Of a stretch of 64,000 nucleotides of DNA, positions 45,296 to 55,101 are shown one piece after another. Each line of letters begins with the position of its first letter. The first letter of the stretch is position 1. Both the position numbers and the translations under genes were made by a program. The stretch lies in the NCBI RefSeq assembly GCF_014698795.1, contig NZ_JACJTR010000008.1, positions 241,131 through 305,130 on the forward strand, read 5' to 3'. The notes beneath the pieces are model-generated. The model did not search any database. It was given only the letters and a program-made list of their open reading frames with translations, and was not told the DNA's origin. Origin of the DNA: Nostoc sp. FACHB-892 (lineage in GTDB: Bacteria > Cyanobacteriota > Cyanobacteriia > Cyanobacteriales > Nostocaceae).

Positions 45296-45976
45296 TCAAA
45301 GCGTCAGTGTTTCCCAATCTAAATCTGATGCTACTTGAGCAAGTTTATCCAAATCAGTTAGGTTATCTAAATAGGGCAAGCAGCCTAAAACTGGCGTGTT
45401 AGTAAGTGATTGAATCAATCGCTGTGGTGTCCAATCGGCTATTTCTGCATCGGTTCGGGGTTGTATGCAGTTTAGAACAATGCCTTTGAGATTGACACGT
45501 GATTGTCTGGCTAATGCTACATTCGCCACTGCTTGAGCGATCGCACCTAATCTAACTGGCACTACCAATACCGTTGGTAAACGCCATTCTCCCGCTAAAT
45601 CAGCTACGGTTAATTCCTCAGTTACTGGCGAACCTAAACCTCCTAAGGCTTCTATAAGTAGAAAATCACGTTGCGATCGCAGTTTAGACAAAGCTTGCCA
45701 AACTACTGCTAAATCTACTTGGCGATTTTCCCGTGCTGCTGCTATGGGAGGCGCTAAAGGTGCTTGAAAGTACAAAGGCGTAATTTCTTCTGAGGATTGT
45801 TCTAATGCAAATAGCTTTTCATACCACTCGCGATCGCCAATCCCAGATTGAATCGGTTTCATAATTCCCCAGCTACGCTGCGGGTAATATTTTTGCCAAT
45901 AGGCTGCTAAGGCTGTTGTTAAAACAGTTTTACCAGCTTCGGTATCAGTTCCAGTAATCAGTAGTGTGTTTAACAT
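45296..45976 (-). CDS. bioD: ATP-dependent dethiobiotin synthetase
   Basis: A 226-residue P-loop enzyme that closes the ureido ring of dethiobiotin in biotin synthesis. The start is [20 protein letters not shown] with the deviant Walker [10 protein letters not shown]. Other family features are [29 protein letters not shown], and [15 protein letters not shown]. Its ATG shares one base with the stop codon of the upstream kinase (TAATG), implying translational coupling. Confidence 0.9.
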   Translation of the reverse strand: MLNTLLITGTDTEAGKTVLTTALAAYWQKYYPQRSWGIMKPIQSGIGDREWYEKLFALEQSSEEITPLYFQAPLAPPIAAARENRQVDLAVVWQALSKLRSQRDFLLIEALGGLGSPVTEELTVADLAGEWRLPTVLVVPVRLGAIAQAVANVALARQSRVNLKGIVLNCIQPRTDAEIADWTPQRLIQSLTNTPVLGCLPYLDNLTDLDKLAQVASDLDWETLTL

Positions 45977-47742
45977 TAATTTCTTTGGCCAGAAAATGGT
46001 TGTGTTCCATCAGCCGGCGGAAAAGTTGGCGTTTCACCAGTTGTCGGAATTGGAAAGGGTGTCTCTGTCGGAATTGGCAAGGGTGTTTCTGTTGGAATTT
46101 GAAAAGGTGTCTCTGTCGGAATCGGCAGTGGTGTTTCTGTTGGAATTGGAAAGGGTGTTTCTGTTGGAACTGAGAAGGGTGTCTCTGTTGGAATTGGTAG
46201 AGGTGTTTCTGTTGGAATTGAAAAGGGTGTTTCTGTCGGAATTGGTTTGACTGGTTTTTCTAATGCAACATTGAGATTGTAATTGCTTTCGGTAACTCCT
46301 GAAACCAGTGTTAACTCAATACTATATCTACCAGTAGCCAGCAACGTGCCTTCATAAGATGTTACTTGCTGTCTACTATTATCAATTGGTTGTTGATCGG
46401 GACTGAAGACTGTTAGCAAAACGCTGCTTCCTGGGTCAAGAAACGCAGTTAAATTGTCACCTTCCTCCCCAAAAAAAGTATACCGGATGATTTGATTTGT
46501 TTTGAGGGTATCTGTAACCGTGGCCGGGTTAGTTGTTCTTAGATTAAGCCGCCTACTAGATACAGTAGGTTCCTCATTGATGGGTGTAGGTGTAGATGTG
46601 AATGTAGTACCACCAGAAATAACTGGTGAAGGGAAGTTTTGTGGAAGCGTCCCATCTGTTGCTGTTTTCGGCTGACTGCGGATTGAACTTACCAGCGCCC
46701 AAGAACCAAATCCTGCAATGATTATTACAGCAGTAGCAATTGCCGCGATCGCTAACGGATTATCCAACAGTGAACTAGTGGGAGTTGGTGTAATTACAGG
46801 ATCGGGTTGTTTCTTGGGCGAAGCTGCTGGTGGTACTGAGTCAGGACGGCGACCAACAGCCATTGTCTGTAAGTTAGACGCATTCAGGGGAGGAAGACTG
46901 ACTTGCTCTGAAGGTTGTAATGCTTGAGATACAGTAGCAGCACTTTGGTAGCGATCGCTTGGTATATGATTCAACATTCGATTCAACACCATAGCAAATC
47001 GCGGATTAACTGTTACCCACCGTTGCCAATTCCAAGTTAGTTGGTTTTCGTCAAATAAATCGCTTGGCTCTTTACCAGTAAGTAAAACAATTGCTGTTAC
47101 TGCTAATGCATACAAGTCACTACTAGGATAAGCTCCTCCTGTTTGCATTTGTTCGCTAGGAGAGTAGCCTAATTTTCCCACAGTGGTTTCTGGCATTACA
47201 CTCTCTGGCGATCGCAAACGTGTTGCCAGTTCTTTTACCACCCCAAAGTCAATTAACACGGGTTTAGCGTCACTATCTCGCAAAATAATATTTTCTGGCG
47301 AGATATCCCGGTGAATAATCCCTCGACTGTGAATATGCTCTAAAACAGGCAATAACAACTGGATCAACTTTAATACTTCAGGCTCCGTGAAGGTTCGACC
47401 TACAGCTAGCCGTTCATCCAACAGAGTTCGGTACGTTTGACCTGCAACGTAGTCTTCCACCAAAAATAAACGTTGGTCTTGCTCAAATCTTTCCCGGAAT
47501 TTCGGTACTTGTGGGTGTTCGATTTGATATAAGATGGCAGCTTCTCGGTGAAAAAGCTCTTTTGCCTTCTCCCAAGCCAAAGCCTCGGTTGCTGTTGAAA
47601 TCAATTCCTTGATCGCGCAAAGTTCATTAAAGCGCCTCTGGTCTTCTGCCAGATAGGTTCTACCAAATCCTCCTTGTCCGAGAATTTGAATTATGCGATA
47701 ACGGTTTTGCAAGACAGTGCCAACTGTAATGGGTGGTTGCAT
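45976..47742 (-). CDS. Ser/Thr protein kinase, single-pass, with PTETP repeats
   Basis: A 588-residue kinase starting [20 protein letters not shown] at the ATG 47740-47742; the frame is open further upstream. The kinase domain occupies about residues 15-275, with glycine loop [10 protein letters not shown] (21-30), K45, HRDISPEN (144-151) and DFG (165-167). A transmembrane helix is at about 330-352. An extracytoplasmic PPC-like beta domain follows ([29 protein letters not shown]), then eight tandem 8-residue units PTETPFPI (about 502-565). The last part resembles a wall-spanning or glycosylated linker. It is coupled to bioD. Confidence 0.9.
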   Translation of the reverse strand: MQPPITVGTVLQNRYRIIQILGQGGFGRTYLAEDQRRFNELCAIKELISTATEALAWEKAKELFHREAAILYQIEHPQVPKFRERFEQDQRLFLVEDYVAGQTYRTLLDERLAVGRTFTEPEVLKLIQLLLPVLEHIHSRGIIHRDISPENIILRDSDAKPVLIDFGVVKELATRLRSPESVMPETTVGKLGYSPSEQMQTGGAYPSSDLYALAVTAIVLLTGKEPSDLFDENQLTWNWQRWVTVNPRFAMVLNRMLNHIPSDRYQSAATVSQALQPSEQVSLPPLNASNLQTMAVGRRPDSVPPAASPKKQPDPVITPTPTSSLLDNPLAIAAIATAVIIIAGFGSWALVSSIRSQPKTATDGTLPQNFPSPVISGGTTFTSTPTPINEEPTVSSRRLNLRTTNPATVTDTLKTNQIIRYTFFGEEGDNLTAFLDPGSSVLLTVFSPDQQPIDNSRQQVTSYEGTLLATGRYSIELTLVSGVTESNYNLNVALEKPVKPIPTETPFSIPTETPLPIPTETPFSVPTETPFPIPTETPLPIPTETPFQIPTETPLPIPTETPFPIPTTGETPTFPPADGTQPFSGQRN

Positions 47743-48628
47743 GAGCGAATGATGAGTGTAGTAGCAACTGAGGAGGAAGTCACCCACAAAGATCAACTTC
47801 GAGAGGCGACACAGTTACATGCAGCGATATTCTACCTTACCTAAAGGGTATACCCCCAGTTAGGAGTATACGCAAAGTTATGCTTTAAATGTTTTATGCA
47901 ACTCTCTTAACTGTCCACAGCAATATTGGCTGTCTGGGGCGTAGCACCTAAATAAGCAGGGGGCAGTACGGTTCGGATAAGCAGGGGAGGCAGGGGAGGC
48001 AGGGGAGGAAAAAGAGTTATTGTTCAGTAGTTCTTCTCTCAAGAACAGCTTCACTTCCCGAACTGCAACGCCAGCCTGCCTCAACCAAGAAATATTCTTA
48101 ACCGAACCGTATTGAGGGAACAGGTGGCTACTGAGCGTGTTTGGAGTTATGTTTGTACCTTTTTCTCTGCCCCATGCCCCACGTTTCCTGCCTCTTGTGG
48201 ATTAAAACTTAAAATTAAATCTGCTAGTTTATTTATTGTTAGTATCATAGAATATAATAGGATACATAATGCACACTTAGCCTAAAGTATTCTCCTGTTT
48301 AAGAACAAACTTCATTATCACTTAAGTTATAAATGCTTTACTGTCAGTTAGAAATGAGGTATTTAGAAGAAGCAATTTATCACACCAATCTTTGAGAGAT
48401 TGGGGTTATTTACCTCAACCTAAAAAATTTGAACTATAAACCTAGTGGATGGACTAAATGTCCGTTAAGCTATCAATAGTTTGCTTGCCAAGAAAATTAG
48501 ACAGTTAGTGAATGATAATTTTATGGGAAAATGTTTAAATTTTGTATGGAAGCTTTAACAAAACTCACAGATGTTTTTTTAGGCGATTTCTCGGTTAAAT
48601 CTATTAAATATCCAATGATAATATTGCT
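47743..48628. other. Divergent intergenic region between the kinase and prs
   Basis: About 890 bases with a fold-back element (47967-48111), a short hairpin CCAATCT/AGATTGG at 48385-48403 and AT-rich DNA. The promoters of the kinase and prs must be here. No gene or known RNA is recognised. Confidence 0.45.
47967..48111. mobile_element. Fold-back element with TACGGTTCGG ends
   Basis: TACGGTTCGGATAAG (47967-47981) is matched in inverted orientation by CTTAACCGAACCGTA (48097-48111), 14 of 15 positions. The interior holds three AGGGGAGGC heptad-like repeats. It is 145 bases and non-coding, so probably a MITE. Confidence 0.65.
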
Positions 48629-49645
48629 ATGAATGCACATAGAGGATCTGCTGTGCTGAGTTCTGCAACTTTCAAAGTGCAACCATCTGCAACAGGACTG
48701 ACCGATAATCATCGCCTGCGGCTGTTTTCTGGCTCTGCCAATATACAACTGTCTCAAGAAGTCGCTCGTTATGTGGGCATGGACTTGGGGCCAATGATTC
48801 GCAAAAGATTTGCAGATGGAGAACTTTACGTTCAAATCCAAGAGTCGATTCGGGGTTGTGATGTCTATTTAATCCAGCCATGTTGTCAACCCGTGAACGA
48901 TCATTTAATGGAATTATTGATTATGGTTGATGCTTGTCGTCGAGCTTCTGCGCGACAGGTAACGGCAGTAATTCCCTACTATGGTTATGCTCGTGCCGAT
49001 CGCAAAACAGCAGGACGAGAGTCAATAACAGCCAAGCTAGTTGCTAATTTGATCACCGAAGCAGGTGCTAACCGCGTTCTAGCAATGGATTTGCACTCGG
49101 CTCAAATCCAAGGTTATTTCGATATACCTTTTGATCATGTTTACGGATCACCTGTATTGCTAGATTATCTAGCAAGTAAAGAACTGCCCGATCTTGTGGT
49201 TGTTTCCCCCGATGTTGGCGGTGTAGCGAGAGCCAGAGCATTTGCCAAAAAACTGAATGATGCCCCACTGGCAATTATTGATAAACGTCGTCATGCTCAT
49301 AATGTCGCCGAAGTTTTAAATATCATCGGCGATGTTAAAGGCAAAACAGCAGTGTTGGTGGATGACATGATCGACACTGGAGGCACGATCGCAGAAGGAG
49401 CGCGGTTACTGCGTGAAGAAGGAGCGCGTCAGGTATACGCCTGTGCAACTCATGCAGTATTCTCTCCACCAGCGATGGAGCGTTTGTCAAGTGGTTTGTT
49501 TGAGGAAGTCATTGTCACCAATACGATCCCCATACCAGAAAACAATCGTTTTCCACAATTAGTGGTGCTATCAGTAGCTAATCTTTTAGGAGAAACTATC
49601 TGGCGGATTCATGAAGATACTTCAGTCAGTAGTATGTTCCGCTAG
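48629..49645 (+). CDS. prs: Ribose-phosphate pyrophosphokinase
   Basis: A 338-residue enzyme that makes PRPP from ribose 5-phosphate and ATP for nucleotide, His and Trp synthesis. Visible blocks are LFSGSANIQLSQEVARYVG, KRFADGELYVQIQESIRG, the flexible-loop YYGYARADRKTAGRESI, the metal site LAMDLHSAQIQGYFDIP, and the PRPP loop VLVDDMIDTGGTIAEGA. The N-terminal 25 residues before HRLRLFSG are a mild extension. A terminator follows the stop. Confidence 0.95.
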   Translation: MNAHRGSAVLSSATFKVQPSATGLTDNHRLRLFSGSANIQLSQEVARYVGMDLGPMIRKRFADGELYVQIQESIRGCDVYLIQPCCQPVNDHLMELLIMVDACRRASARQVTAVIPYYGYARADRKTAGRESITAKLVANLITEAGANRVLAMDLHSAQIQGYFDIPFDHVYGSPVLLDYLASKELPDLVVVSPDVGGVARARAFAKKLNDAPLAIIDKRRHAHNVAEVLNIIGDVKGKTAVLVDDMIDTGGTIAEGARLLREEGARQVYACATHAVFSPPAMERLSSGLFEEVIVTNTIPIPENNRFPQLVVLSVANLLGETIWRIHEDTSVSSMFR

Positions 49646-49674
49646 ACTGCCATTCACGTTATAGGCATTAATTA

Positions 49675-49714
49675 CCCACACCGCACCTGATCAAGAGGGC
49701 AGTGTGGGCTTTTA
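49675..49714 (+). terminator. Intrinsic terminator of prs
   Basis: CCCACAC (49675-49681) pairs with GTGTGGG (49702-49708), followed by CTTTTAGTT, 29 bases after the prs stop. The stem is GC-rich with a short T-run. Confidence 0.65.
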
Positions 49715-49806
49715 GTTATGGTGGTATCCAACTAAAATGGATGCAGCACTGCCAAATTAGAATACTTTGATTCAGTTTGGACAATTTGGCTAAAGAGGAT
49801 AAAAGG

Positions 49807-50499
49807 ATGGTTACAACTCCTAAAAAAGTGATTTCAGTTTTACCTCTAGAAAATGGCGATCGCTTATCTCGCTACGAATTTGAGCGTCGCTATCAGGCAA
49901 TGCCGAATTTAAGAAAAGCTGAACTGGTTGAAGGAGTTGTGTATATCATGGCATCGCCACTGAGAATTAAAAGTCATGGCGAACCACATGGAGACTTGAT
50001 CGGGTGGTTGTGGAACTATAAAACGGCAACGCCTGGCGTTGTTATGGGAATTGAACCCACAGTGCGTTTAGATGCGGATAATGAACCACAGCCTGACGCG
50101 GTATTATTTATTCCGGGCAGACAGGCATTGATTAGTGAGGATGATTATATCCAAGGCGCACCCGAACTGGTGATAGAAGTGGCAGCAAGCAGTGCAGCCA
50201 TCGATTTACATGATAAAAAACGCACCTACCGACGCAATGGAGTACAGGAGTATATTGTCTGGCGAACATTAGATAATCAGTTGGATTGGTTTAAATTACA
50301 AGCGGACGAGTATGTTTTGCTACCAACCGATGAGCAGGGAATTATTCGCAGTCAGGTGTTTCCAGGCTTGTGGTTGTCGGTAGTTGCCTTACTCTCAGGA
50401 GAAATGGCAACAGTGTTATCTGTGTTACAAACAGGTTTAGCTGCCACTGAACATCAAGAATTTATGCAAAAGTTAACGATACAACCAAACTCGAAGTAG
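49807..50499 (+). CDS. Uma2-family PD-(D/E)xK endonuclease (DUF820)
   Basis: A 230-residue protein. The ATG at 49807 is chosen because GAGG lies nearby upstream; a TTG ten codons earlier is open. The nuclease core is visible: AELVEGVVYIMASPL, EPQPDAVLFI (Asp), PELVIEVAASS (Glu), then DKKRTYRRNGVQEYIVW (Lys region). Such proteins are amplified in cyanobacteria, and their biological target is largely unknown. Its 3' end overlaps the convergent histidine kinase gene by 27 bases. Confidence 0.85.
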   Translation: MVTTPKKVISVLPLENGDRLSRYEFERRYQAMPNLRKAELVEGVVYIMASPLRIKSHGEPHGDLIGWLWNYKTATPGVVMGIEPTVRLDADNEPQPDAVLFIPGRQALISEDDYIQGAPELVIEVAASSAAIDLHDKKRTYRRNGVQEYIVWRTLDNQLDWFKLQADEYVLLPTDEQGIIRSQVFPGLWLSVVALLSGEMATVLSVLQTGLAATEHQEFMQKLTIQPNSK

Positions 50500-53400
50500 T
50501 GAAAGCAACTGCTCAGTATCTACAGGTTTGGTGATGTAGTCAGAGGCTCCAGCTTCGATGCACTTTTCGCGATCGCCTGGCATGGCTTTAGCAGTTAAAG
50601 CAATTATTGGTAAGGAGCGAAACTGTGGTTGCTGACGGATGGCGCGGGTGGTTTCGTAACCATCCATTTTCGGCATCATGATGTCCATCAAAACTATATT
50701 AATGTCAGGATTACTTTGCAGTATCTCTATGCCATCTCTGCCATTTTCAGCAAACAGCACCTGCATTTGATAGCTTTCTAAAAAGCTGGTAAGGGCAAAA
50801 ATATTTCGTAAGTCATCATCCACAATCAAAATTGTCCGATTCGCCAGCACCGGGTCAGTTTGGTGTAGTTGCTCTAGTATTTGCCGCTTTGGTGGGGGCA
50901 AATTTGCTTGCACGCGATGCAAAAATAGGGCAGTTTCGTCTAACAATCGCTCTGGCGATCGCACATTTTTAATGATAATTGTCTCTGCTAGCCCCCGCAG
51001 TTGGGTTTCTTCTTGTCGGCTGAGTTCTTTGCCGGTGTAAACGATGATTGGCAGTTTTAAAAGCCTGGGTTCTTGCTTTATTTGCTCAATTAGTGTAAAG
51101 CCGCTCATATCAGGCAGACCGAGATCCAATACCATACAATCAAAGTGATGCGATCGCAAAATTGAGAGGGCTTCTGCTCCCGTACCCACTGCTGTACTTT
51201 GGACATCACCATTACCAATCAGTTCGATAATACTCTGGGCTTGTACGGGGTCATCTTCTACGATTAAGAGATTTTTTACCTGACGCTCAATAAAGCCTTT
51301 AATCTCAGTCAATACTTGAGTTAGTGCTTCTGGAGAGACGGGTTTTTGGAGATAGGTAATCGCTCCTAGTTGTAATCCCCGTTGCTGTCTTTCATCTACA
51401 GAAAGTATATGTACTGGTATGTGTCTAGTATCTGGCTTATGTTTGAGACGATCCAATACCGTCCACCCATCCATCTCTGGCATATGGATATCTAGCATAA
51501 TCGCATTGGGCTTAAACTGTTGCGCTAGTGCTAGCCCTTGTTTACTTTGTAAAGCAACAATGGTTTTAAATCCCTGCTCACGCGCCATATCTAGTAAGAT
51601 GCGGGCAAATTTATCGTCATCCTCGATAATTAGCAAAATGCGATCGCCCGGTTGAATTATTTCCCGGTCATCTGGGATTTCGTTGGCAAAGGTGGTAAGT
51701 ACTTTCGCGGTTGCGAAGGTATCCACAGATGCGGGTTTGTTTTCAACTATTGGCACTTCTTTTGCGATCGATGCTGTGCGAATAGAGGTGGTAGACTGAG
51801 GGGATAGTGGGCTAAGAATATTTTTACCATTATTTTCTTGCCGCATGGGCAAGTAGAGGGTGAAGGTGCTTCCCTGCCCTGGTTGGCTGACTATTTCAAT
51901 TCTGCCGCCCAACAATTGAGCCAATTCGCGGCTGATGGATAGACCTAAACCAGTTCCCCCGTACTTGCGGCTGGTTGTGCCATCTGCCTGCTGAAATGCC
52001 TCGAAAATAATCTTATGCTTCTCGACTGGAATGCCTATACCCGTGTCGCTAACTGCAAAAGCAATTATGGGATTATCAACTTCGGCTGCGTCAGTTGCCG
52101 TGCTAATCTGTAACTTTACGCCTCCTTGTTCAGTAAACTTAAAGGCGTTAGCTAAGAGATTTTTCAGTACTTGTTGCAGACGTTTGGAGTCGTTATAAAT
52201 TGTCGGTGGTAACTTCTCATCTCGTTCAATAATAAAACTGAGTTCTTTATTGTGAGCAACTTGCCGGAAAGTCTGCTCTAGAGATGCCTCCAAATCTGTA
52301 AAAGCAATTTGTTCAATATCGAGCAACATAGTACCCGACTCAATTTTTGCCAAATCTAGAATGTCATTGATCAACTCCAGCAAATCAGTCCCAGCCGAGT
52401 AAATAGTCCGGCTATACTCTACTTGTTTGTCGGTCAAGTTGTTAAGGGAGTTATCTGCTAGCAGCCTTGCTAAAATTAACAGGCTATTTAGCGGTGTCCT
52501 TAACTCGTGGGACATATTGGCAAGAAATTCTGACTTATATTTGGAAGACAACGCCAGTTGTTCAGCTTTTTCTTCAAAAGACTGCCTCGCCCGCTCAACT
52601 TCCTGGTTCTTGCGGGCAACTTCCCGATTTTGGACTTCTAACAGTTCTGCCTTTTCTTCTAGCTCCTCATTTAATTGCTGTAATTCTTCGTTAGACTGCT
52701 TGACAAGATATTGTGATTCTTCTAACTCGTGCGTCTGTTCTTCCAAGCGTTGATTGCTCTGCTGTAGTTCTTCTTGCTGATTTTGCAGTTCCTCTGTTAA
52801 AGCAACAGACTCTTCAAGTAGTCGCTGAGTTTGCAATTGGGAAGCAATGTTATTTAAAAATACACCAATAATTTCACTAAATTGATCTAAAAATGTTAGA
52901 TGCAGCTGGCTAAAAGGCGCAAAAGAGGCAAGTTCAATTACAGCACTCACCTGTCTCTCAAATAGTATAGGCAAGACAATAATATTTAGCGGTGGAGCTT
53001 CCCCCAAACCGGAACTGATACGGATATAGTCGCTAGGAACTTCTGTTAGGAGGATTCTTTGTTTTTCTAGGGCGCATTGTCCCACCAATCCCTCGCCCAA
53101 ACGAAACTGGTTTGCGAGAGTTTTACGCTCTTTGTAAGCATAACTGCTTAATAATTTTAGTACAGGCTCGTCGTCTATAGAGTCCATGAAATAAAAAACG
53201 CCCTGCGATGCCCCAACCAGTGGTGCTAGATTTGACAAAATGAGGCGAGCCGCACTTTCTAGATTTCGATGCCCTTGGAGCATCTTGGTAAATTCAGCCA
53301 AATTAGACTTTAGCCAGCTTTGCTCATCATTTTTTTTAGTTGTGTTTTGCAGATTAACGATCATCTGGTTGAATGTGCGGGTTAACACGCCGATTTCATC

Positions 53401-54117
53401 ATGGCGATCGCTATCTGGTAAACTCACAGATAAATCCCCATCCGCCATTTTTTCTGCCAAATCAGAAACTTGCTTCAGAGGTACTGAGATATGTCTGGTC
53501 AGGGCGAATCCAATTAAACCTAAGATCAAAGAAAACACAGGAATACTATAGATAATGCTATTGATCGTTTTTTGACCAGCAACTCTTGCCCTAGTAGAGC
53601 GCTGTTGCAGTAGTCTATTCTCCTCTGTTTTCATTGCCTGGATAACTTTCTCGATCTTATCCATCAGCTGCTTACCCTCGTCTGTCAGAACAGCTTTCTG
53701 GGATGCTTCTAAGCCCTGGCTTCGCCGTAACTCAATGACACCTTTCATTACAGCCATTCTCTCGATTACCAGTGGCTGTAAAACATCAAGCCGATTTTGT
53801 TGGTTGGGGTTATCTGCCGTTAACCTCTCAATTTCATTGATTTTTTGATTGAGTACTTGAATGGCAGCGTTATAAGGTTCTAAATAGCGCTGTTCTCCAG
53901 TAATAATGTAACCGCGCTGGCCTGTCTCAGCATTTGTCAGTTGCAAATTGAGGTCTTCAAGCTGACTTAATACTTGGTAGGTATGGCTTTCTTTACGCGA
54001 AGTTTCAATTAGCTCATTGGTGCTTTGGTAGGAGATTAAACCAATAACGGTCAGAGTTGCCAAGCTTAGGGCAAAACTAATTCCAATTTTGGTTCCAATC
54101 TTCAAACGTTTCAACAT
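50473..54117 (-). CDS. Hybrid sensor histidine kinase (CHASE3-HAMP-GAF-HK-3xREC)
   Basis: A 1214-residue membrane sensor. The first transmembrane helix is near residues 10-30, a CHASE3 domain lies outside (QLTNAETGQRGYIITGEQRY), and a second helix is near 185-205. A HAMP follows (LKQVSDLAEKMADGDLSVSL), then a GAF domain (LVGASQGVFYFMD), a long coiled coil rich in E and Q, and HisKA with the phospho-acceptor H537 (MSHELRTP). The ATPase has N, G1 and G2 boxes (NLLANAFKFT, VSDTGIGIP, GGTGLGLSI). Three receiver domains have phosphorylatable D876, D998 and D1145. It probably feeds a multi-step phosphorelay. No partner response regulator is adjacent. Confidence 0.93.
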   Translation of the reverse strand: MLKRLKIGTKIGISFALSLATLTVIGLISYQSTNELIETSRKESHTYQVLSQLEDLNLQLTNAETGQRGYIITGEQRYLEPYNAAIQVLNQKINEIERLTADNPNQQNRLDVLQPLVIERMAVMKGVIELRRSQGLEASQKAVLTDEGKQLMDKIEKVIQAMKTEENRLLQQRSTRARVAGQKTINSIIYSIPVFSLILGLIGFALTRHISVPLKQVSDLAEKMADGDLSVSLPDSDRHDEIGVLTRTFNQMIVNLQNTTKKNDEQSWLKSNLAEFTKMLQGHRNLESAARLILSNLAPLVGASQGVFYFMDSIDDEPVLKLLSSYAYKERKTLANQFRLGEGLVGQCALEKQRILLTEVPSDYIRISSGLGEAPPLNIIVLPILFERQVSAVIELASFAPFSQLHLTFLDQFSEIIGVFLNNIASQLQTQRLLEESVALTEELQNQQEELQQSNQRLEEQTHELEESQYLVKQSNEELQQLNEELEEKAELLEVQNREVARKNQEVERARQSFEEKAEQLALSSKYKSEFLANMSHELRTPLNSLLILARLLADNSLNNLTDKQVEYSRTIYSAGTDLLELINDILDLAKIESGTMLLDIEQIAFTDLEASLEQTFRQVAHNKELSFIIERDEKLPPTIYNDSKRLQQVLKNLLANAFKFTEQGGVKLQISTATDAAEVDNPIIAFAVSDTGIGIPVEKHKIIFEAFQQADGTTSRKYGGTGLGLSISRELAQLLGGRIEIVSQPGQGSTFTLYLPMRQENNGKNILSPLSPQSTTSIRTASIAKEVPIVENKPASVDTFATAKVLTTFANEIPDDREIIQPGDRILLIIEDDDKFARILLDMAREQGFKTIVALQSKQGLALAQQFKPNAIMLDIHMPEMDGWTVLDRLKHKPDTRHIPVHILSVDERQQRGLQLGAITYLQKPVSPEALTQVLTEIKGFIERQVKNLLIVEDDPVQAQSIIELIGNGDVQSTAVGTGAEALSILRSHHFDCMVLDLGLPDMSGFTLIEQIKQEPRLLKLPIIVYTGKELSRQEETQLRGLAETIIIKNVRSPERLLDETALFLHRVQANLPPPKRQILEQLHQTDPVLANRTILIVDDDLRNIFALTSFLESYQMQVLFAENGRDGIEILQSNPDINIVLMDIMMPKMDGYETTRAIRQQPQFRSLPIIALTAKAMPGDREKCIEAGASDYITKPVDTEQLLSLLRVWLYR

Positions 54118-55101
54118 TATTCCAGGCAGTTATTTCAATGATTGGTTGCTAAATATTATTTGTTTCCTAATATACAAATACATTTATATTATTTAATCAT
54201 TTGATAAAAGATATTATTAAACAATATAATTTTCTAATATTTTAATATTTAGTTTAACATTAAACTTTGAGATAGTATATGGCGGTTCGCATTCAAATGC
54301 AGTACAAGATTATTATATGCGAGGTGTAGAGGCACGGCACTGCCGTGCCTTTACAGGTGTACCTTACGTAAATGAGAACTATAACTTATAACTTCTTTCT
54401 AAAGAAGCAGCCACCATTGTTTTTATTGCATTTTGTGGTGGATAATTAAATCCTTATTATTAGATTATAAATTTAATAATAGGTTTATAACTAAAGAATG
54501 GTGGTTTTTATGAGTGCAGTAGTTGACTTAAAAAGATCCAAATTTTACAAATGGCAAAAGGTCGAATTTTTTGGTGATTCAGAACTATAATATAATACTT
54601 TCATAACTCTGAATACTGGTCGTATCTTGTAGAAATGGGAATGGGTTCAGAACTAGAAATGGGTAGGATTGGTTGTAAAACCACAATTTTGCTGTTTGAA
54701 ACAGATATTATCTTCTCTCAATACGAGCCTGTTATAGCTTAGATTTGAGCTTGAGATAATCTCAAAAGCAAAAATTCATTGATTAAAGCAATTATATTAA
54801 CAATTTTTTTTATAAAAAATATATTTATTGATGTTGGATATAGCATCAATTTTATTATACTTGACTATCTAGTTCAACCATAAACTGAGTTATATAAAAC
54901 AGCATTTTGGCGGGAAGTTAAGACTTTAAAAACAGCTTATATTCATTATGATTATCTCTTTTTTAGGGCAAACAATCTACTTTTACTTTCTAAAAATCTT
55001 CGTATATATGCACAACACCGTTGTAATGTCAAACCCCTTAAGATTAACTTTGACGTTTAACGAATGCTCATGACGGAAGGCTTTTTAAAGTTAATGCCAG
55101 G
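54118..55101. other. AT-rich intergenic region
   Basis: About 980 bases. AGGCACGGCA (54330-54339) and TGCCGTGCCT (54341-54350) form a perfect 10-bp hairpin with one unpaired base. A 26-codon open frame at 54511-54591 (MSAVVDLKRSKFYKWQKVEF) has no ribosome site and is not called. The region is otherwise very AT-rich with no recognised gene. Confidence 0.5.
54330..54350. repeat. Dispersed palindrome
   Basis: AGGCACGGCA-C-TGCCGTGCCT, a member of the GGCACGG/CCGTGCC palindrome family also seen at 37508-37535 and, diverged, near 61055 (GGGGCACAGCATTGCTGTGC). It is not adjacent to a gene end here, so a terminator role is unlikely. Confidence 0.55.

Noticed and set aside
45964..46250. Plus-strand open frames with repeated [16 protein letters not shown] motifs
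   Set aside because: They are antisense to the eight PTETP repeats of the kinase gene.
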